Positions 22,521 to 33,775 of a stretch of 64,000 nt of DNA are shown here, piece after piece. The position numbers and the translations under genes are program-made. Numbering within the stretch: the first letter of the stretch is position 1; each line of letters begins with the position of its first letter. Source of the DNA: Guillardia theta CCMP2712. Taxonomy: Eukaryota; Cryptophyceae; Pyrenomonadales; Geminigeraceae. Below the pieces are notes generated by a model that ran no database searches, had not been told where the DNA came from, and was given only the letters and a program-made list of their open reading frames with translations. The DNA is taken from the NCBI RefSeq assembly GCF_000315625.1, contig NW_005434631.1, forward strand, positions 260,957 through 324,956, written 5' to 3'.

Positions 22521-24182
22521 AAAACCCAGCTTGGCAAGTTGGTGGCACGTACTAGCAGTGACGCGGCAAGAGGAGGGCAGACTCCGAGGGATGATTGTTA
22601 CGATTCTGAAGTGATCAGTCAGTGAGTCGGCGAGTGGGAAGCACTCCTGATGGTCAGGCAAGTCTTTAAATCTGATCTTTTATCGATTTCATTTATTAGA
22701 GATATCGCAGAGTGGTCCCAGTAGTAAGCCCCTAAATCACACTAGATTCATTTCATGAAGTCATTGCCATCACAACCATTCGATTGAAGAAGGAATCCAT
22801 AGGAGTGAAGACTATGCGTCCTTGAGTACTTGCAGTACTTGAGACACGTACAAGCTTGAGGGTTCTTGGCGTTTTTAAGTCAATGGATATTTGATCGTTT
22901 CTGCATTACACATAAAACTCCGGCAAGAGTATGTGAGTTCTTATCAGGTTGCTGTTATATGATGTTGGTTTCCCTTTGCACATGGAAACATCGTTGTATG
23001 TATCTCCAAACTGTCCGAAATCTGTGATGAGGTTTTCAGAGTTTGAGACTGGTGCAGTGCATGGGCTGGACCCAAAGAATAATTCAAATTCCTTTTTCGA
23101 TGTGGGCAGGTTGCAAGGTCTAATTCCAAAGAACAGTTCAAATTCTTCTTTCGATGTGGGCGGGATTACTTGTTTCATAAAGATATTGAGATATTTGCCG
23201 TTCTGACTGACGCTGTGAGATTTTGTTTTGATATCGAAGCAGAACCAGGCTAGAAAATATTGACTCAAGGCCAGTGACACCGTCTTTGCGAGCTCCAAGG
23301 AGGAACGATACCAAAGAGGCACTGGGCCTTGAAAATGTTTCTAAGAGGAAAGCGAGTTGACAGACAGATCACCAATGTCCCCACTGAGGAGCAACGATGA
23401 TCTGGAGCCAAGAAGAGAGGGTCAGCGAGCAGGCCAAGCTTGGCTCTGCTGTGGACAAGAGGGCGTGCGGCGGGATTGAGCCTGGTAGCAACTCAAGTTA
23501 CAAAAAGGGGTTTTAAATTACCCCTGGGAACCACCCGGGTGTCAGTCGGGTTCCGGCGGTGCTGTGGGTGGGAGGGGTGGGGGATAAATCGACTGGCAGT
23601 TTGTGGTCCCCTGGAAGCCTCAGGGAGGGGTTGAAAAGCTGACAGGCAGACAGAGCCCGGGGGTAGGAGGCGGGTAGACGGTAGGAGGGGGTGGGTAGAA
23701 GGTGGGACTGGGGAGTGACTCCAGGGGTACCCCGGACGCCTTGCAAGAAGGCGGTGAGGAGAGTAGAATTGCACCAGGAGCTCCGGCAGCTCTCAGGCTC
23801 CGACGGCGGGGGGAGGGGTGGTAACTCGCCGGGTGAGAGCGATGGGGGTATCAGGCGGGGGTAGGTCGGCGGCTTGGTCATGGTCAAAGTTTCTATTTCA
23901 GTGATGGATTCTGATGGTCGTTGGGAGCCAGATAGACCTGTAGTAATCTAGTAGTTGCTCTGACGGTTAAAAGATGACGTGCGCTGTAGTAAAGCAGTGC
24001 ATGGTTACATGAGTCACGTCCAGCCGCAACCACTGGTGACATGATCCGGGACTCGAAGACCACTGATCAGGCCCGACCTACCCTGGCCGCCGCCCGGCGT
24101 ACCGTAAGTTATGATGATTAGCAGGCTCCAGCAGGCTTGTCCCGGGCGAGTGACCGTGACCTCCACGTGTCAGTGCCACGGT
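22521..24182. other. Gene-poor region; weak minus-strand ORF with a two-unit repeat
   Basis: A 138-codon minus frame at 22906-23322 contains two near-identical 18-residue units (PTSKEEFELFFG and PTSKKEFELFFG), mirrored by a DNA repeat near 23075-23170. No family or splice context supports it as a gene. From 23440 to 23860 the DNA is purine/G-rich low complexity. Confidence 0.3.
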
Positions 24183-24235
24183 GCTGTCCTCCTTGCTCCA
24201 TGCACGCACTGCGTGCATGGAGCAAGGAGGACAGC
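24183..24235. repeat. Perfect inverted repeat, 26-bp arms with 1-nt centre
   Basis: 24183-24208 and 24210-24235 are exact reverse complements around C24209. The arm reads GCTGTCCTCCTTGCTCCATG then CACGCA. No loop remains, so it is a cruciform-type palindrome rather than a terminator. Confidence 0.95.
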
Positions 24236-26235
24236 GGCATGTTTGACCATCCCCTCCTCCTTGCCGTACCTCAGCGCCTCCTGTGACATGCCCTGCATCA
24301 CTTGCCTCTGGTGAGCGCATGCTTTCCCTTTCTTAACCGGGTGAGTTCCAGGCCTCCCACCGAGCTCGTTCATGAGCGATCAACAGATCCCATCGTCCCC
24401 ATCTGTCCTGAATAGGCGAGTCACAAAATTAGCGCAAGTCCATCCCTCTTTGTTCCCAGCAACTTTCCCGTACACGCAAAATGAGCGCATCACAATCCTT
24501 CTAGTCTTGTTCTCATGCCCGAGCAGCTTTTAGCTCTGCCAATCAGCCAAAGTTTCTCCTAGCTACCCACATTGATCAAGTAATGACGTGCTGATAGAGC
24601 TTGCCTCCCGGTCACTCGTCATCTCTGTAGAGCCGTTCGAGGAGCGAAGTCCAGCAAGCGCTCAATCTCTTGTTCAAACATTGCAAGACAGACGGCTGTC
24701 CATTCGTGTGTCACTGACCGCTCTCTTCAAGCATACTCAAACTTATTGTTTTCTCTATAGTATCTGCTATCTGATATACGTTTCCGCCCTTCGTCGCTTG
24801 CTAGATGTTTGTATGACAATAGGGTGCGGGCGATAGTAGCCAACAGTTGAGAGTCTCAGGTAGACATGGAGGAAAAGCTATTCATTTGAAATTACTTCCG
24901 ACCATCAAAGCCTCACAAAGAAAATAAGCTTTTAAATCCACTGGTCCTCATTTTTCCTCCAGTAAATCTCATAGGAACCACACATCCGTTGGACCGAGTT
25001 TCAAAAAAAGTATTGTAGTTAGCATAGTTCTTCTAGTTGATCATGACAGTAGTCTTTCTAGTACCTCTGATAATTTATTCTAGTTAATCATGACCGGAGT
25101 ATTCTGGTGTCTCTGATCATTTATCCTCTGTATCCCTAGTCTCTGGCCGAAAGCGAGCTTCTTACATAATGGATGACACAAGTAAAGACAAGAAATCACT
25201 TCAATCACCATCTGAAAAAAATCAAACAGCTGCATAATTTTCCTATTGTCACCTTGCCTCTTACCTCTCGCACACTAGGTTCACAAACCCTCGTTCTACA
25301 AGTGCCATGTTCGTTCTTTGCTGCATCTGTCCCCCACCCCCTCTAGGCTCATGACAAACAACGGGTAGTTGAAGAGAATTGTGTACCCCCTCTATAAAGA
25401 CATCTTATCACGGGTCAACAAAACATAGTACCCCTGCCATAAAGTTACGAACAAACAGGGGGTAGTTAGTACCCTCTAACGGACACCCCTACCTTTGACT
25501 AAATTTGGAGGGGTGAGAAACAAGTGGGGCGTATTTGTTGGATCACCCCTACCCCCTTGTTCGAGCCTTCCAGCAGAAAACTTGGATGACCCCCGTCATT
25601 GAAAACCTGGAGGATCAAGGGGTAGAGAATGAGCAGAGGGGGGTTAGAATATGAGGGGGTAGGGTAGTATGAGCTTAAAAAAACAATTCCACCATCACAA
25701 GAACGCATCGTTTCGTCAGGCCGGTGTTTTCAACCTATTGGTACAGCAGTCGGGAGGTGGGGGGTACCCACCCCACCCCCTCTAATATCGGAATTCGCAA
25801 ACAAGAGAAAATTTTAAAACATTATACATGTAGTAAAAACTGCTTGTGCACGTGCCACCTACCCCCCCGAATAGCATAAAAGGGGAAAGAAGCCTCCAAA
25901 CCAACATCTCCGGCCACTCCCATGCCACCCCCTGAAAGCCTCTAAGTTTTCCCTATTCCAGCCTTGCACATACTCTTTACCCCACGACCTCGTGCTCGAA
26001 TCCATCCACGAACTCCCCCTCGCCCTCCAACTCGATTGCCCTTCAACTCACCACCCCAACGATATCGTGCCTGCGCAGTGCGGTGATTTCGTGATTTGAT
26101 TTCGTGGCTCTGATTTGGTAGTGCTCATTTCATTTCACCACCCCCTTCCGCCGGTGACCCGCGGCTGTTGATCGCGGAAGGCTCTCGGGTATTGACCGGC
26201 AGCACCAAGTAGAATCGAACGAGCTAGGTATCGAG
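24236..26235. other. Gene-poor intergenic DNA
   Basis: No gene supported. G/C-run motifs (CCCCTACCCCC, GGGGGTAGGG) recur at 25330-25560, 25655 and 25757-25785. A short minus frame near 24240-24320 (RQVMQGMSQEALRYGKEEG) is the only protein-like stretch and has no context. Confidence 0.4.
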
Positions 26236-26640
26236 ATGCCGGAGAAAAGACGCAGGCAGTCCAAGAAGGGAGGCTGCAAGAGGAGGAGGGGTACCGGCAA
26301 ATGCAACCAGAGGGGCGATGAGAGGGAGGGGGTGGTCGAACAGATTCAACTCCAGGACAAGGCCCTGGTCGAGGCGTTCGCGGCGAGCATCGAGGACGCC
26401 TTGGCGGAGGCAAGGCTGCCGCAACGATCTGAGGAGGAGGAGGAGGAGGAGGCCGAGCGGGTGATCGATGACCTCGTGAAGCCTGAGGTGGAACTACCCC
26501 TGGAGGCGATTGATTCCATCAACATACCCTACCGGTGGGTTCATGAAATGCCAACATCCCTCGAGCGGGTGGGGGTCCTGCATTCGTACGTCCTGGAAGA
26601 CAGTGACGATGAATTTGAAGCTGCTCTACAGCTAAAATAA
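26236..26640 (+). CDS. Hypothetical 134-aa protein, basic N-terminus and acidic middle
   Basis: Uninterrupted ATG-to-stop ORF. The first 35 residues are rich in Lys/Arg with two Cys (KKGGCKRRRGTGKCN). The middle has an acidic run (SEEEEEEEAERVIDDL), and the end is also acidic (EDSDDEFEAAL). It could be a nucleic-acid-binding protein or a fragment of a repeat-encoded ORF. No family recognised. The 3' side has a short duplicated GAACGGATGGACAG. Confidence 0.4.
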   Translation: MPEKRRRQSKKGGCKRRRGTGKCNQRGDEREGVVEQIQLQDKALVEAFAASIEDALAEARLPQRSEEEEEEEAERVIDDLVKPEVELPLEAIDSINIPYRWVHEMPTSLERVGVLHSYVLEDSDDEFEAALQLK

Positions 26641-26908
26641 TAGAACGGATGGACAGAGAACGGATGGACAGCATTTTTGAAAGGTCCTGGGTGGGTGCTT
26701 GACCAGGAGGGTGGGTACCGTCGGGCTCCCAGGTATCGATCCGGCGGGGGGACTCGATTTGTGTTTTGAACTTGTCATCGATCATTTGAAGTATCAGGAT
26801 GTATTTTAAAAGCGTTCGTTAGTAACAAACAAACGATTTGAACGGCATTGATGAACCCCTACCCTCAACATTTATTATTCAATATATTGTAGTTCCTCGA
26901 ATGCCTCA

Positions 26909-27023
26909 CTCGTACTGATCTTTAACTTAACTTTGAGTAAACCCTCACAAATGACCTCCGTGAGCCAGCCCCTGCCCTGTGTTTACTCAAAGTTCATTAA
27001 GTTAAAAATCAGTACGAGGACAA
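26909..27023. mobile_element. Fold-back (MITE-like) element
   Basis: Left arm 26909-26941 (CTCGTACTGATCTTTAAC onward to GAGTAAA) and right arm 26982-27023 are inverted copies of one sequence, separated by about 40 nt. The right arm has a 4-nt insertion (CATT). The same arm occurs as an exact 38-mer at 39051-39088 and, inverted, at 56932-56969. Confidence 0.7.
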
Positions 27024-28651
27024 GTATGTCAAGACAAAAGACAGCGAGAACCAAAAAACAAAAAAAACCAATCCTGCCAATTGCTGTCCCCCAAACTTGA
27101 CTGATACCTTCACTTAAACTGCGCGCAGGACAATTCCCCCGCGCCATGTCAGCGATGTCGCTGTGGCCGCCGCCGAAGGAATGAGACGCATACCGGAACG
27201 CACCCGCGATGATGGCAGCGAAGGACAGGAAGGCCTTGAGCTGACGAAAGATCTGGACCGGATTCGTTTGCAAGTCGGATCACCTGAGACATCTTGCGAA
27301 GCCGAGAGACCATCTAGCGCTGCCGTTTCCTTGGTCGACGAGCGATCCGCCAGCCACCACAGAAAGCGCAACTTCGCCATCATCCTGCAAGAGTCCATCA
27401 GTGCTGGCGATGATGGGAAGAAAGGCCTTTGGCGGGACGTGCTGAGCATATGCATTACAATGCCCTCGGATGTTCCTCTGTGCTGCTGCTTGCAGTTTGC
27501 TCCGAGCGAGGTCCGGTATCCCATCATTGTCAAAAACATGTGGCATGCTGAGGTCCAGGATTAACCTATGCCATCGGCCTCTAGTAGCCTGCAGTTGCGG
27601 AAGTTCAAATTCCCCTACGTGAGGACGACGGAGGTGATGGCTGATGGGCTGCTGCTCAAAGATCCCAAGGTTTGTACTTTCCATAATTGAGTGTGCGCTG
27701 AGGGATAAACTGAGACAGAAGTTCATCAACCTGGTGGCCTGCCACGGTACTCGAAGTGGACCGGGAGGAGGTCGGACACTGCAGGGAGGTTTATGCCTCG
27801 GAGATTGCCCCCAGTGGGCCTCTGGCTCTGCTCCAGAATCCATGATGATCCGACCTGCAGACTGTGCAGTGCATACCGTACTCACGGTAGCACAGTGCGG
27901 GCAAGTGATTCCGAAGGATCAGGCAGCGGGCCTGCCGCAAAGTGTCGGAGTCCGAGTCTGGCGCCACGGAGCCCCCGGCAACGCCCGGCAGTGAACGTGG
28001 ACGTGTAGATGATCATTGGATGGCCTTGGCAAATATCCGTCGGTCATTGGAGTCACGCTAGGTTGATTTCGGGGGGCCGCCGGGTCCTTTCATCTTCGGA
28101 AGAGCCTTTTATGAACGTACTACCCCTTGAAGGCCCTGAGGCCCCCGGGTAGTAGTAGTGCCTCATAGCCCGCCCATGGGGTGTTAACTCACAACATGAG
28201 GGTGCTTCAGGCGGTGGGGGAGGTACCGGTAGTAACTTGAACCAATAAAAGTGTTTTAAAGGCTTGTAGCCCCTGCTGGCCAATAATGGCAGAGTCATCC
28301 ACTAGTGCTGGGACGGGTGGGTGGCGACTGAGAATACTAAGGGGTGGGTACATGAAGGGTGTATGTAGGGTGGGTGGTGGGTGAGCCGCTACCAAGGGGA
28401 GGAGCCCCAGGTTGCCAATCACTTGAGGCAGAACGCAAGGACCCACCAGTGCTGTTGACTGCTAGAGGCGATATGGATGAGTAGGTGGGGTAGGGCAAGT
28501 GCATACACCCCTCCCTTTGACCAAACAAGATGGAGAAGTAGTGTGGTAGTAGGTAAGGGTAACTAGATTTTGATAGTTTAGATATGGGGTGGGGTAGGAT
28601 CGGAAGGGTGGGGTGTTTGTTATTCAGTTGTGCGCGCGGTTGTGAGCGGCC
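27024..28651. other. Intergenic with possible degraded coding sequence and G-rich runs
   Basis: A plus ORF at 27163-27564 and overlapping minus frames are open but have no recognisable domains; they may be remnants. From 28300 to 28620 GGGTGGGTA and GGGGTGGGGTAGG runs dominate. A weak two-exon gene is listed separately at 27567-27994. Confidence 0.35.
27567..27994 (+). CDS. Weak two-exon gene candidate
   Basis: ATG 27567 opens MPSASSSLQLRKFKFPYV and runs to AAG; a 49-nt GT-AG intron (GTTTGT to GACAG) then joins in phase to KFINLVACHGTRSGPGG and on to a stop at 27994. Intron length fits this genome, but the translation is Gly/Ala/Pro-rich and unrecognised. It may be chance. Confidence 0.22.
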
Positions 28652-29709
28652 ATGGAGGTCGACAAAGGAGTGGAGGGGGAGGAAGGAGAGGATTCATTGA
28701 AGTCAGAGGGGAGAAGAAGCAGCGAACTGGAAGGGAGAATGGAGCCCTCTGAAATTTCAGAAGCTACGACCGTCCCGTTGACGAAAGAAGCCATCGAAAA
28801 CTTGCTGGGATGTAGAATGATTGAGCATAATGAGCCCGATGACGAGGAGGAAGAGCACATTCAGTGGATTCGCCCTCCGAGGCTTCAGAGGGAATCTTTC
28901 AACAAAACAAACAGATCAACTCCACAAGATGAAGAAATATGTAATGAAGGAGCTGGAAATTTGGCACACAAGGTGATGAGTGTCCAAACCATGCCAAGTG
29001 ATGGTGTTTGTTGATGCATTGGAACCAGATGTCATTGCCAGGCACGGTCGAGCCGTCGGTCGCATCGTCAAATCTTGTATACATGTTTTGTTTTGACAAC
29101 ACATGAAAACAATACTGATTCATGTCGAATTTCAAGTCCACGGAGAAAGAGAAACTTCGCCTTCAACTTCTTGAAAACCGCCTCCTGGAAACTGTGAGTC
29201 CTGTTAGAAACGTGGCAGCCGGTGATGACTTTTGCTTCAAACAGGAGCGGCACAATCAGATTCTGATGGAGAGGCTGAAAAAGCAAGAAGCGACGCTCAG
29301 GCATATGGACCACCATCTGCCGAAAAGGGCTACGACAACCACTGACCTGATCCCCAATACCACAAACAAAGGTTTCGTCAAACAGAATTTATCCATGCAC
29401 AGCATTACAGAAGAACAAAAGCGAAACAAGACTGTACATTTTTCTTCGAATGCTGCTTTAGAAATAGCTGAAAGATCGCATTCCAAGTTTGAAGGTGCAA
29501 AGCCAAGAGCAACAACAACGGATGATTCAGTGAAAGTTGATGTCAAACCTATTGAGAGAATGCTCATCATGCAAGCGGAGTCAGGCACTGTGACCTCGGG
29601 GTCAGATGGCAGAGCGAAGAGGACAGCCATCTATTGCAGTCTCTTTTGCATTGTCGTAGGGTTATTCATCGGCGGCGTTGTTGAAATCTTTCGGAGGTAT
29701 TCGCAATGA
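28652..29709 (+). CDS. Acidic protein with C-terminal membrane anchor
   Basis: Exon 1 (28652-28972) and the last exon (29137-29709) join in phase to give 297 aa. A possible 48-nt middle exon, 29029-29076 (MSLPGTVEPSVASSNL), bordered by AG and GT with flanking introns near 56-60 nt, would give 313 aa. The N-terminus is Glu/Ser-rich with DDEEEEH. The centre is helical and charged (KEKLRLQLLENRLLE and ILMERLKKQEATLRH). The last 27 residues form one hydrophobic segment (CSLFCIVVGLFIGGVVEIF) with a short basic tail. That layout fits a tail-anchored cytoplasm-facing protein, possibly SNARE-like in shape, but no SNARE motif is evident. Family unknown. Confidence 0.6.
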
Positions 29710-29977
29710 GGCACGCGAGAAACTTCAGTCATCTGGAACTCTATGATGCCTGGTAGGCCACCAGGAACCCAAGGACAACTGGTTGAAATATAATACTTGA
29801 ATCTAAGATAGTTGTAAGTCATTTCTTGGTTTCATCAAATTGAGCCTTTATTGACCAAATGTTGTACAGGGAGAAGGCATTCACCCCAGTATCCCCGAAA
29901 CAATTTGAAGAAACTGAACTCTGTCAGTCAGGCGATCTTTTGTTGCAATTCTTGGTCTATTATTGACATGCACTTGT

Positions 29978-30757
29978 CTAAAAGGACAGGGATCTTAGAG
30001 GATCGAAATGCGCAGCTTCTGAAGTGAATTTTCGCCAGACGTTGAGCTTGTTGATACGATCAACTGAGATAACGTCATGGTGGTCATGGGTTCGAGCATA
30101 GGCCAAACCATTCAAGCGCGATCGAACTACAGAAGGTGGATTGGGATCAAAATGCAATGTTGATCTTTGACGACGCATGTACTCTATACCTGGGAGCCAT
30201 CTTTCACATACCCCTGGTTGAGTTGATTGCAGGTATTTGCTTACCTGACTTTGTCGACGTTGATTTTGATGGAGTTCTTCCAGCAAGGCTGGATCTCGTG
30301 TGCAGATTGCAAGGAGCCCAGAAGTTGTCTTCACCACGCAGCTCTGGATGTGCACCAAGTTTGGAAATTTTCTTGCTCGGCATGAAGCAGGGAGGAGTCA
30401 AGAACTGCTGGCGATCACAAGCAGAGGCTTGATCGAGCATGGAGCGAAGTACAAGATCACTCCTGTGAAGGTCTCAAATGAATGCCGCGCCTGGATGCAG
30501 CACTGGGACTCATTCTACCTGTATTCGTTGTCTCCCACGTGTATGCCTCCATTGGTCCTCCTCATCCTCTCGACGTCTCTGGACGCTCGCCATGCGTAAT
30601 AACCATAAGAGTCGCAATGATTGACCGTCATCCACTCATCTGTTGCTCTCGCTGGTCAGCAACTAGCGCAAGCACACGCATGTCAGCACGCAGACTCACA
30701 GCCGTCTCCTCGTCCGGAGCAAAGGTCGCACCTTACGCTCCCGTCCTCATCCGCCAT
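29978..30757 (-). CDS. Four-exon gene for a 202-aa unknown protein
   Basis: Rebuilt from splice sites. Exons 30757-30700, 30639-30519, 30462-30245 and 30189-29978 total 609 nt. Introns of 60, 56 and 55 nt all have GT-AG ends, and all phases agree. The protein starts MADEDGSVRCDLCSGRGDGY (a CxxC pair), has an aromatic-rich stretch (HCDSYGYYAWRASRDVERM), and continues RSDLVLRSMLDQASACD. It ends with a basic half (IEYMRRQRSTLHFDPNPPSV, then DHHDVISVDRINKLNVW). No domain recognised. The CxxC near the start could bind metal, but only one pair is seen. It is divergent from the TPR-methyltransferase. Confidence 0.65.
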
Positions 30758-30805
30758 GCCTAAATTCTTCTTGTCGGTCAACATTCCCCAGCCCGCCTCA
30801 GCTGG
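30758..30805. promoter_or_regulatory. 48-bp divergent intergenic segment
   Basis: This is all that separates the start codons of the 202-aa gene (minus) and the TPR-methyltransferase (plus). The two must share a bidirectional promoter or have promoters inside each other's transcribed DNA, unless unseen 5' exons exist. No TATA-like box is visible. Confidence 0.55.
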
Positions 30806-33023
30806 ATGCGTCTCGCAATGGCGACGACGTATCTGACGCATTCCTTGCTGCTGCTTGTGGGCGTCGCCGACTGCTTTACCTTCCCTTCCTCTCTCTGCTT
30901 CAGAACTCCCGGTCGACAGCGAGCACAGGCATGCAGACTGTGCATGAAGAAGACTCCGAAGGATCAGGCAGATCGCCTCAAGCAGGACGGGATCGCTGCG
31001 CTCATTCAGGGCAGGACAGAGCTAGCCAACGGTAGCAGAGGACTGCTCGCACCCGTCTGATGCTTCTGCAGACCTACTGACCAAGTACGTCGAGAGGAGC
31101 GAGGAGGCCGACGCCAAGGTTCTCAATGCACTCGGATCCATCCGATCGAATGCGGAAAAGTGGGAGGAAGCGATCGTTTTTTTCTCTCAAGCCATCGACG
31201 CGAGCTTGAGAGCAGGTAGGGGACGCCATGAGAGGCAGCATATGACTTGAGGTGACGAGAACAGGGGACAAGGCCTCTCAGGCGAACGCTCACTTCAACC
31301 TGGGCAACGTCTTCTCGTCGATGCAAAGGCTCGAGAAAGCGTCCTCCAACTTCGAGCGGGCGGTAGAGATCATGCCGGGCGACGTGGAAGCGATCACGAA
31401 TCTTGCGCTCTGCCAGATCAAGCTTGGCGAGGTCTGCGAGCTGACAGTTGACAAGGAGAGTGACGTCACTGATCCATTGCCAAGAACACGCTGGCGCTAC
31501 AGCAATTGGAACGAGCATATATGCTCGACCCGAAGAATCACATTGTAGCTCTCAACTACGGTCAGTGGAAGAACGCCAGGTTGTACAAGAGTTTGACTCG
31601 ACCTCAAGGAAACTGCCTGGCAGATGCCGGAATGAACTCGCAGGCTGTGGATGTTTTGCAGGCTGCCGTCGAACTCAGCGATGGAATGGACTCGGAGCTC
31701 TTTTTGAACCTTGGGGTTGCAGCGAAAAGAAGCGGTGAGCATGGTCTAGTGAGAGTGCGACTTGTCTGAATGGAGTGAAAGGAATGAAGAAGTTGTCCAT
31801 CGATTCTCTCAGACGCTCGTTGGAACTGAAGGCAAGAACACTCCAGCATTCAAGAGTTGAGATGATGTCGTCACTTCCAGCCCGATCAAGTTCTTGCGAA
31901 AAGGCTCATGCTGGCTCAGATTGAGGACGGAGAGAGGTCACTGCGGTAACATCTAGCAGGAAGACTGACTGACTGGCTGAAAGGTCCAAGGATCAAGATT
32001 GGTATCTGACGGAGAAAGAGAATGCGGAATACGCTCGGTTGGTAAATTTGACTAACACAACTTGAAGCATCATGCGATCTTTCTTTACGTTTCATCTTTC
32101 TCTTCTGCAGCATACTCTTCGATGATTATGCAGAAAAATTTGAGGAAGAGTTGACGCAGGTGGGGTAGCTGGTGCCTTGTCTTGCTGCTGACCCCAGCGA
32201 AAGCAACTAGATTACAAAGTCCCCGAGCAGATCGTCGAGCTGCTCCTTCAGAACGTGATGAATCATTCTAGCCTGAGCAGTCCGGACCAGATATCGTGGA
32301 ATTCTGTCCTCGACGCAGGTTGCGGTTCAGGACTGGTGGGCGAGGCGATACACGAATACACCGATCGTATTTTTGGCGTCGACATATCACAGGAGATGGT
32401 GTTGCCGGGTTGTGTTGCCGAGTGAAACAGTAACGATGGATGCAGGTGAAGAAGACCAGGGAGAGGAGATGTGCAGATGGTCAGAAGATGTACACCATGG
32501 TAGAAGATCAAGAGTTGGTTGCCTATATGAGGGCGCAGGGCGAGAGCTCATGTTGTATTCATCATCGACTCTCCTCGCCGGTGTCACTCATGTTTCCTTT
32601 TGTTTCCAGTTGACGCGATTGTGGCTGCGGATGTCTTGTGCTACTTTGGAGACCTTGTAGATTTTTTCAAGGAAGCTCGACGAATCCTTGCAACGGGTAG
32701 GAGTGACTTACCTGCTCCTGGGGCCACTTACCTTGTCTTCAGGTCAATGCTCCGGTTGGTTGGCTTTCAGCACGGAAGATGTTGTGGAAGGCAAGGATGA
32801 TGGCAAGGCGGCCAGGGGATTCTGTCTCCTCAACACAGGGAGGTAAATCCATCCATCCTTACTTTCTCCTTTCACGTGGCAAACTAGGTACGCTCATCGT
32901 GTCAATTATGTCTCTGAGAAGCTCAGTGCTGCTGGTTTCTCATATGTCAGCTCCACCAGCAGGACTCTGCGCAAGAGTGGATCTCAAGTGATCAAAGGGA
33001 AAATCTGGATCGCAAGGACTTGA
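30806..33023 (+). CDS. TPR-repeat class I methyltransferase (COG4976-like), probably plastid-targeted
   Basis: Multi-exon. The N-terminus (MRLAMATTYLTHSLLLLVGV, then ADC|FTFPSS) is a signal peptide followed by phenylalanine, suggesting a bipartite plastid presequence. TPR units follow: VLNALGSIRSNAEKWEEAI, NAHFNLGNVFSSMQRLEKAS, ITNLALCQIKLGE and ELFLNLGVAAKRSG. Then comes IFDDYAEKFEEELTQ and LDYKVPEQIVELL, the SAM motif I VLDAGCGSGLVGEAI, motif II FGVDISQEM, VDAIVAADVLCYFGDL, and a C-terminal RVNYVSEKLSAAGFSYV. That order is the one in bacterial TPR-containing predicted methyltransferases. Substrate unknown. Intron boundaries near 32.58-32.61 kb could not be phased exactly. Start ATG 30806, or 30818 in the same frame. 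Confidence 0.87.
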
Positions 33024-33775
33024 CAGCGGGGCGAGCAGGGTTATGTGACTCGCTCCGCAGGAAAAATGGTGTTAATTTTGCTTGCCATGAAGCGAGGCTG
33101 TATATTACAATGATACATGTGAACTCATTACCAGGCCAATCTTTCAGAAGTTCATTTCATATACATCCAAGTCATGCCAGTGGTACTAGCAGCAGAGAAG
33201 TTTGAAATTTCTACGAGACTGCCAGTCACTGATGGTCTATTCGAGGCCGGCGATTCAGACCGTATCGGACGGTCACCAACCGTGACTCAGTGAGGAGCCA
33301 GTGACTGTCAGGCCGGGCTGGGCCCCCAAAGTTCTGCCCGGGCCCGCGAGCCAGTCAGGCTGCTCCCCCCGGGTACCGTAGCTTACTAGTATGCTGTCTG
33401 TTAGACCGTCCGTGCCGCGCGGTGCGGCCCGGGGACTGTACAGTGCTGCCACTCGGCCCGTCGGAGGATCAAGCGGCCTGACTCTGAGCACTGCGGCAAG
33501 TTTCAAGTTTCATAGAAAACATTTTAATTATTTTCACAGGATTTCTAGGTAGTTCTTTCCTCATCAGTAGGGCAGCAGAATATACTTAGGGGCTCCCCTA
33601 ATAGATAGTCCTGTGAAGGATGTCCATGCTGCCAAAAGTCGCGCCCCGGATGCTGGTTGCGACAAGGGCAGGGGAGGGAGGCAGACAAGTATGGCGAGAG
33701 AATGCTTGAGATGAGAGGGAGGAGCTGATCAGAGACAGCAAGACATTAGCTTGTACCAGCTCTTGCACAGGAAAC
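33024..33775. other. Intergenic region with a GC-rich island at 33245-33490
   Basis: AT-balanced DNA surrounds an island containing TGACTCAGTGAG at 33283-33294 and CGGGCCCGCG-type sequence. No gene seen. The last 150 bp should hold the promoter of the CCP-like gene. Confidence 0.5.

Noticed and set aside
27163-27885. Overlapping plus and minus ORFs of 133 and 201 codons
   Set aside because: Both strands are open over the same DNA, neither has a recognisable domain or supporting splice structure; left as possible remnants only.
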